Positions 57,315 through 64,000 of a DNA stretch of 64,000 bases are shown piece after piece. Position numbers and translations under genes: made by a program. The notes below the pieces were generated by a model that saw only the letters and a program-made list of their open reading frames with translations, did not search any database and was not told the origin of the DNA. The stretch is from Hyposmocoma kahamanoa (Eukaryota > Arthropoda > Insecta > Lepidoptera > Cosmopterigidae): assembly GCF_003589595.1 (NCBI RefSeq), contig NW_020654289.1, forward strand, positions 5,217,866 through 5,281,865, written 5' to 3'. Within the stretch, counting starts at the first letter, position 1. Each line of letters begins with the position of its first letter.

Positions 57315-57564
57315 AATTAAGTAAGTAAACACGAATTCAACACGCACGCAAAACGTTTTAATACCTAACCTGAAGTGCTTCTACTCACGTTCTGCATAAT
57401 TTGCCTATAAAAAGTCAGGTAAACATCCATAAAAAATGAAAATTTTCCAACTGCATGGCCCATAGCACGCTTTCCACCTTATGTAAAACAAGTTAGTTTT
57501 AACCTGTCGATTTATTGAAGGTCGCACAAAACTTATAATAAACTTTCTGATTATAATATTGATT

Positions 57565-57645
57565 GTAATGAATATAATAATAATAATAATAATAAATTTA
57601 TTCACTCACGCAAAGACAATGGTAAATAATATATTATTAGTAAAA
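57565..57645 (-). repeat. LINE 3' end scrap
   Basis: On the minus strand, ACCATTGTCTTTGCGTGAG is followed by AATAAATTT and ATT repeats, like the tail of the COPE-intron LINE. Confidence 0.55.
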
Positions 57646-57919
57646 AAAGATATTTTACTATCATGATATTCATTTATTTTTTGTGAAATTACTAATTTGT
57701 GATATTGATTAATACAATGATCGAATGCATTCCATTTTTATTAGAAATATCGATTTTTAAAATCTTTTTTATACGAAAAAGACGCTCCACTCCACACAAT
57801 ACCCACCTTGCAAATCTGTGAACTTGCACTTACTACCAGGGATTCAATAGAAAGACAAAATACGTATGCAAGCAATAAATATTTAAAAAATCCCAATTTA
57901 CAATATTCATTTGTAAATA

Positions 57920-58018
57920 GGTTTTGCCGTCAATGTCAGGCGTTAATGGGTTTTAACCCGATTAAAATCGCCATTAACAAACCGCCGGGTTAAAAGCCGG
58001 GCACTTGCTCATCTCTTG
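57920..58018. repeat. Possible transposon end with GGGTTAAAA hairpins
   Basis: Contains GGGTTTTAACCC (self-complementary) and CCGCCGGGTTAAAAGCCGGG. Only one end could be found. Confidence 0.35.
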
Positions 58019-58206
58019 GGTAGTTAGTTATAGTAGGTAGTCACTTGGGTAGGTATTTTAATTGTACCTACAGGTAGTAAACATAATTTGAAAAAAATAT
58101 GGTTTTCATCACGTATTCTCATGCTATAGTGATTTAATCTTTGTTAAAAGCAATACTTACGTATTTTCAGATATCCCCATTATGGGTGGACGGTTATAAA
58201 ACTATG

Positions 58207-59065
58207 AGTAGTAGCAGTAGAGCTCCTTGTGAAAGAGTTCGTCTGGGGTAATACTGCCACCTTGCCTATTTCTGGGACCAAGCAGTAATATCAACATTAG
58301 TACGCTCCGGTTTGGAAGAGTGCTGGTAAAATTACAGTCACATGTGACTTATGTCTCAGGGTGACAGGCGCAGTGGCAGTGCCCCTCAGATTTTTGCGAT
58401 TTAAAGCTCTGAGTGGCACTGCCACTGTTATGTATAGTCGTGTCCCTTTTAGAGTTCTAAAATGTAAATGCACTTTCAAGGAAAAGGTAAAGGCACTTCT
58501 TCTAGACTCTCAAAAAAGGGTATTCCACAGCGCTTTGCTCAGGTCGCGAAGATTGCCTACATAACGTTGTGTAATAGCAACAGGATTTGGCTATTTATAA
58601 TTAAATTGACTTTTATATAATAATTTAAGTGATTATTATAATTTGGTTATATTATTAACACAGTTAAATCGAATCTAAAAAAAAAATATTTATAATATTT
58701 ATATTATCTTCCGTATTTATTTAGTTTCGAAATTATTATTTGTTAATTTATACAACATGGAAATGGCGTCAGCTGGCTGGTTGTCGTATCCGTGACATCC
58801 TTTAGGTTATAGCTGAAAATCAGTGGTTTGCTCCTGAGTAAACACCGACACAGAGCTATGGCCTTTTTGCACAGCTACAGCGCACATACATAACTGGGGG
58901 TTCGGCAGTGCTGCGCCTCTGCTGGGTTTTTTTCTTTTTATTATATTACATATTTTTCTGTTATGTATGTGTGTCTGTAGATACAAATAAACGTTTTATC
59001 TATCTATCCCTTACCACTAGCCAAGACTTGTTCGTCGCGTCACTTGGTATTTATAAAAAAAAGAA
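58207..59065 (+). repeat. SINE-A copy 16, split by a LINE insertion
   Basis: 5' part 58207-58448, 3' part with tail 59007-59065 (CACTTGGTATTTATAAAAAA). The interval between is a separate retroelement. Confidence 0.83.
58449..59006 (+). mobile_element. 5'-truncated LINE inserted in SINE-A copy 16
   Basis: TCCCTT at 58443-58448 and 59007-59012 is the likely target duplication. The start encodes a short LINE-like C-terminus (KEKVKALLLDSQKR). The end GTGTGTCTGTAGATACAAAT then TATCTATC is a LINE-type tail. Confidence 0.7.
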
Positions 59066-59722
59066 ATATATAAAAGTCACGTTGGATATAATATATAGTA
59101 CGTAATTGATTCAAACTTTCTAAACACAAACACTCGGCTCTGTAAATATTGGTGGTAATAAATTAAGAAATTAAACAATACTAAAAGTTTACTTTGAATA
59201 ATCACCACTTTAAACGGCATGCGGTCCAAGAGTCCTTTATTTAAATTTGTTTTGTTTTGTAAACATAATACGAAGTACCTAAGAAGGTACTTTACCTACA
59301 TGAGAACCTACTTTCTTACTTTCTATACACAATTGTTTGCTACTCTCCACTCGGAGACCTTATTAATAGGTAAATATAAGAAATAATTTTGTTACTTGTA
59401 TCTATTATAAATGTGTTAAAATGGCGTAACACAAATATATCTAAAAATAGTCAATATTAGCTAAAACATTAATAAAAATCTAAATAATTAATAATAGATT
59501 ACGTAGCTACTTAGACAATAGGTTGGCCAAATAATCTGTGGGATTTTTGCCACAAAATATTTTTTTCACCTCACTAGCCGCGAAAGGCTTTCTTTTTCAT
59601 TAGAAATGTGCTTAGAGGATGGCAAAAAAACCACAGTCTAAGGAAATGTGCGCAAAAGCGTTTTTGGCAGGTTAGCGTGGAAAATGTTTATAAAATTCGA
59701 ACTTGACGATGGACTGTGGTGT

Positions 59723-59749
59723 ACCCATAGATTTACTAAATCTATGGGT
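59723..59749. repeat. Perfect 27-bp palindrome
   Basis: ACCCATAGATTTA, a central C, then TAAATCTATGGGT; 13-bp arms without mismatch. Confidence 0.95.
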
Positions 59750-59842
59750 GCATCTAACTTTTTCTTTCGGTAAAAAAAGATAATGACACGTTCAACTGAA
59801 TAATGTAATACAAATCCGTTGGTATAATTTATTCTTATTATT

Positions 59843-60071
59843 CATTGACTTACAATTATATGGACGTCGGGTCCGCGCTAAAAAGTGTCCGCACTTGTAA
59901 GGCGCTAAAATCGTATACAGAGCGCCAAACTCCGCTTTAGTCTTCATTTGTTCGACTGACAGCGCGATACTGCGATGACATTACAATTTGAATTTCGAAT
60001 AGGTTGACTTGGGACATTTTTTTTCGTGGTTTTTGTATTAGACCCGTCGTCCATTTATTTGTAAGTCAATG
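59843..60071. mobile_element. 229-bp MITE with 8-bp duplication
   Basis: TTATTATT at 59835-59842 and 60072-60079. Ends CATTGACTTACAA and TTGTAAGTCAATG are perfect, and pairing continues to ATGGACG(T/A)CGGGTC. Confidence 0.87.
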
Positions 60072-60079
60072 TTATTATT

Positions 60080-60818
60080 GTTGATTTTAAATTGACAATG
60101 ATAACTAATTGTTTTTATTAAATTATTATTTTAATACGTCGGAATACTATATAAATAGCATGCAAATTTCTAATTATAAAATCTTAATTGAATACTAAAA
60201 TAAATAAACAAGAATGAGGAAATGATAAAGATTCAGAGAAACAAATGAAGTTGCTCCGTGAAAGTAAGTTACTGAAAAATAAACACAGAATATACCAACA
60301 AAATTAACAATATTTAGCAAACAAAAGCTTGATCTAGTTGTTACAAAACAAAACTGTACTACCGAATAATACACTAGACTTCCGAAAGCAGTACTAACTG
60401 ATAGAATATACATTTAAAAAAGTTTTTATCACACTGTAAGAAGCAATTTAATCATAAAGATCTAAGAATTTAAGAAGAAGAAGAAAAATAATAAAGAAGT
60501 TTATAAAATAAAACGAATATTAATCGTTTTTCGTACCAAATATTATATTGTCATGTTTGGTGCCGGCCAAATGGCTTTCAAATTTCTGCTTTAGAGCTAG
60601 TCCTCGTCCTTTTTTATCTATATCTATATTATTCGCTGGATTAGAACTACCTACCTCCAACAATAAACGCTACAACGCTATGTAATTTTAAAAAAGCTAT
60701 GTATGTCTGTATAGAAATCGAGGAATAAGTGTTTCCATATTAAAACCACAAAATTTAAATTACATAAAAAAGTAACTTACAGTAACAGCTTTTAATTTTA
60801 ACCGATTATGTGAAAACA
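60080..60818. other. No feature recognised
   Basis: AT-rich; frames of up to 72 codons are unconvincing. Confidence 0.5.
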
Positions 60819-61470
60819 TTCAAAAGAGTTGCATGTCGCGTTTTGTCTAAGGACACTCAAAAGTGTTGAACGTCGCGCCTTGTAAACACTCAAATGTGCT
60901 GTACATCGCTGCTGCTGCTGCGCTGTTGAACGTGGCCGAACGGTTACCATGCCTGGCAACGCAGAGGTCCCAGGTTCGTTTCCCGTGCCGGGACAAATAT
61001 GTGAATAGCCTACATTTATATCTCTCGTGAGTTTGGGTGTAATTTGTGGTTGTTTGTGTGTGTATCCATGGCTCCTGTGACACAGGATTTCCCTAGTGCG
61101 GGGCTATGTTGAGTGTGTGCGTTATTATTATTATCGCATCTTGTCTAAAACATTCGAATGTGTTGAGCAAGGCGTGTTATTGCAAAAAGCCCAAAAGCGC
61201 TGGACGTCGCCTATTATCTAAAAACACTGAAATATGTTGGACACGGCCTTTTATTTCTAGTCATTCAAAAGCGTTTAATGTCTCTCTTGTTTAAAAACAT
61301 TCAAATTTATTGGACGTTGCGGTTAGTCTAAAAACAATCGAATGTGTTGGACTTGACCTTTTATTTCAAAAGCGTTGGACAATCATTGACAAAACATTCA
61401 AGGTGCGATCATCTTGTCTAAAAGCGCTCAAAAGTGTTGAAGATCCAGCATTGTCTCGAACAACTCAATA
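60819..61470. repeat. Degenerate minisatellite, unit about 36 bp
   Basis: At least ten diverged units of the form CATTCAAAAGTGTTGGACGT followed by CG(C/G)C and TTTATCTAAAAA. The CACTCAAAAGTG core is self-complementary in the better units. A SINE-C splits the array at 60926-61134. Confidence 0.8.
60926..61134 (+). repeat. SINE-C copy within the minisatellite
   Basis: GTGGCCGAACGGTTACC head, B box GGTTCGTTTCC, TCGTGAGTTTGGGTGTAATT body and ATT tail; the fullest of the three copies. Confidence 0.9.
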
Positions 61471-62852
61471 TTATATTTAATTGTCAACATAAATGTCCCA
61501 CCCAATTACATTCCCATAAAATAAATCAATATCAAATTCGCCCTACATAAATTCTCATAAACATGTATTAAAACCAAATAAAAAAATATAACCGCCTTGA
61601 AGGACTTGCATTGAAAATGCAACCGGTGCAACGACAGCTGCATATGGCCTGAGAAAGGGGGCTTACAATGGGTACCAAGGTACAGGAATTTTAAGGGAAT
61701 ACATAAATAGATATATATATATTTAATAACATACCCAGTACAAAATGAGCTGGCAACTGCCGAACTTAATAAAATACATTAAATTTATTTGTAGTAAAAA
61801 TCAAATATGACCTAATTTGTAAATAAGGTGTAATCGTAATTTGCCTCAAATCCAAATAATTTATAGTATATTTACAAAAATTACTTTGATTCAAAGACAA
61901 ACCTGATGTACAATTGTCATAGTTCAACTTATAACGGTAAGGGTCCATTATAAAGAACTTTCGCCTTGCGAATTTGTGAAGGCGAACATAAGAAATTGGG
62001 GTGATAAGTTGGTGGGAACATTTCCGATCAAATCAGAACAAGTTTTTATGTATTGAAATATTAAATTCAATTCGTTGAAGAGGTCAAAAGTTAGGGTCTT
62101 AATAGGTGTTTCCAGTCAAAGCCATTTTATTAATAAATGGGCACATTTGTAACATGAATGAAGAACAAACATAACTCAAACGCATTTGAGTAAGCTGTGC
62201 AACTCGACGTTGCTCGCTCCAATTATAGATTTATTTATAGCACAGAATTAAAAGCCTTTTTTGTTTGTGTGTTTATGTTTCCTTTGGTTTTCTGATATTT
62301 TAGCCCAAGTTAGTAATACTAAGGAATATACCTACTAACTTAATCATATTTAGCAAACAATCAAGAACTTCAAATTAGTTCAGTTCAAATGACAATTCTA
62401 AGAAAAAAACTCGCAGATCCGAATAATATACTAACTAAACTTCCTAAAGAAAAACTAATTTGTCGATGCATATACTATGTTACACTCATAACAGTATTTC
62501 TGTATGACAGAACTCTTTAACAAATACCAAAATTTATGAAATTATTTATTTACGATAAGAATGGCAAACAATAACTTTTCGGTAAAATATAAATTAAGTT
62601 GGTAGCACGTTAGAAAAATTATTTGGAACTTTCAATATTACGTTAGTTGTTTCCGTATTTATTTGCATAACAGTTTTCTGTAGCTTAGTAAATAACGCAA
62701 TAATGGTATGGTGTGACGGGCTGGTGTCCGCAACTCGACGTCCAATAAAGTTCATATTTAAAATAAGCTCTCATTGAATTAACTTTTTGGAACTTTTATT
62801 ACTACTGAATAGATCATATGCCTTCAATACGTTTGTATGCAGTTTTAGTAAG
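61471..62852. other. No feature recognised
   Basis: About 1.4 kb of AT-rich DNA. A short GC-richer patch near 61600-61680 shows no frame or repeat that can be named. Confidence 0.5.
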
Positions 62853-63102
62853 ACAAGTACTGCCGCCAAGTAGTAATGTTAGCATTGTTTGCGTCTAAGT
62901 TTTGAGGGGTAAGGATGTTGGTGAAATTACAGGCACATGGGACTTGTCAATTTATGTCTCAGGATGACGGGCGCAGTGGCAGTGCCCCTCAGATTTTAGC
63001 GATTTAAAGCTCTGAGTGGCACCGTAACTGTTATTAACAGGCGTGTCGCTTACCACCAGGCGCACAACTTATCCGTCCCATCACTCGGTATCATAAAAAA
63101 AA
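62853..63102 (+). repeat. SINE-A copy 17
   Basis: 5'-truncated by about 40 bp; tail CACTCGGTATCATAAAAAAAA intact. Confidence 0.88.
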
Positions 63103-63940
63103 TGCTGTATCTTTGACCGAGCATAACGAAGCTATACTTATTCACGTAACTAACAATTTCTGTAGAACCTGTGTTTCCACAAATAAGTTTATGAATCATG
63201 ATTTATGTACAAAATTGTGCAACACAGAAACAGAAAACAGCTTAAACAGAGCTCAGAATCCTCGCCACACATCTGTGACCATAGATCTAGTTGTGTTTTT
63301 AGTTGCTATTATATTATATGTAGATTTTTCATTTATATGTTTTACGTTTCATTTTGTGTGTGGCAAATAAATGGAATTTGGAATAAAAAAAGTAATTTTA
63401 ACATCTATACAGCATCTCGCGAACCTGCGGGCCAGCATATTGCATCTCACTGATAACGTCCTACGCTCCCGGTCTATATCTTGGTCATCGCTTAAATTAT
63501 CAGTTAGTATGTGACGAAGACATTTAAATATTTTTACAACTTTTAGTACAACCCCTCCAAGAACGGCTGGAGTTATGAAGTAAGGCTTAATTTTGCCTGC
63601 TTTAAAAACTATCACTTCACTCTTACGGCTTTACACTACTTCACGCAGAGTAATTATAAAGATTAAACACCGATTTGTTATTTCATTGGTATTTGTCATA
63701 GACTCAACTAGAAGAAGGTGGATGAAAGACGTTTCCTTAACTATCATCAATATCATTGGCGCTTGTTATGCTTCGGCTAAACGTTAAATATGTATCGGGA
63801 ACTAATAGCCAGAGACTTTTTTTACTTAGATAGATGTCCACGTAAGCATGCAAAAAGCAAAGCTATTCGTGCGTGCAGATGCTATATTTACAACCAAAAG
63901 ATGATCCCTATCCACATGCATTCACACAATAGCATAGTAG
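63103..63940. other. No firm feature
   Basis: Frames of up to 88 codons on both strands. The minus-strand one (63615-63349) includes VVKIFKCLRHILTDNLSDDQ and RERRTLSVRCNMLARRFARC, suggestive of a LINE RT C-terminal block (KYLGHVI followed by ERRxLxVRxNxLARRF). It is probably a retroelement remnant, too short to classify. Confidence 0.45.
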
Positions 63941-64000
63941 TTTAGTAGCAGTAGAACTTATCGTGAAAGAGTATATGGAAGTACTGCCAGCATAACAATT
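63941..64000 (+). repeat. SINE-A copy 18, cut by the window edge
   Basis: TTTAGTAGCAGTAGAAC and GAAGTACTGCCAGC are the family's 5' end. Confidence 0.75.

Noticed and set aside
60819..61470. Possible CRISPR-like repeat array
   Set aside because: Units are diverged and contiguous with no unique spacers of constant length, and the genome is eukaryotic.

Overview
The window looks like nuclear DNA of an insect, most probably a moth or butterfly (Lepidoptera). It is AT-rich, has small exons with GT..AG introns, and is crowded with poly(A)- and (ATT)n-tailed retroposons, tRNA-headed SINEs and small DNA transposons. There is no bacterial or viral gene organisation. Species cannot be named from the sequence alone.

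Only three host genes can be supported. (1) On the minus strand, 13309-13551 is one coding exon: a signal peptide plus the start of the pro-domain of a furin/kexin-type proprotein convertase. The rest of that gene must lie beyond the left edge. (2) On the plus strand, 25730-38824 holds a complete nine-exon gene for the insect homologue of CCBE1 (collagen and calcium-binding EGF domain protein 1), 429 codons, with every intron phase consistent. It includes a 74-nt exon (35042-35115) that starts the collagen repeat. (3) On the minus strand, 52714-39666 holds a complete seven-exon gene for coatomer subunit epsilon (epsilon-COP, COPE), 302 codons. CCBE1 and COPE are convergent, with stop codons about 0.84 kb apart.

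Most of the remaining annotatable sequence is mobile DNA. A full-length non-LTR retrotransposon of about 5 kb (46868-51915, ORF1 with a PHD-like zinc finger, ORF2 with endonuclease and reverse transcriptase) sits in COPE intron 2 on the gene's own strand, flanked by a probable 9-bp duplication. A poly(A)-ended family of about 290 bp, here called SINE-A, has about eighteen copies or fragments. Two tRNA-headed families (SINE-B, SINE-C) and scraps of others recur. At least twelve short inverted-repeat elements can be delimited, several with target duplications: hAT-like with 8 bp, piggyBac-like with TTAA. One carries recognisable hAT transposase, and one is a fold-back derivative of a Tc1/mariner-type element. 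Several are nested in each other, giving a relative order of insertion.

Layout: 1-13 kb, TE-rich, probably inside or downstream of the convertase gene; 13.6-25.7 kb, intergenic with TE fragments; 25.7-38.8 kb, CCBE1; 39.7-52.7 kb, COPE; 52.8-64 kb, intergenic with hAT-like elements, a degenerate minisatellite of about 36 bp and more SINE-A. No CRISPR array, operon, rRNA gene or convincing functional tRNA gene was seen. No clearly new biological system was found; the most worthwhile leads are the insect CCBE1 gene model, the orphan convertase exon, the diverged helix in epsilon-COP, the minisatellite and the fold-back/nested elements.
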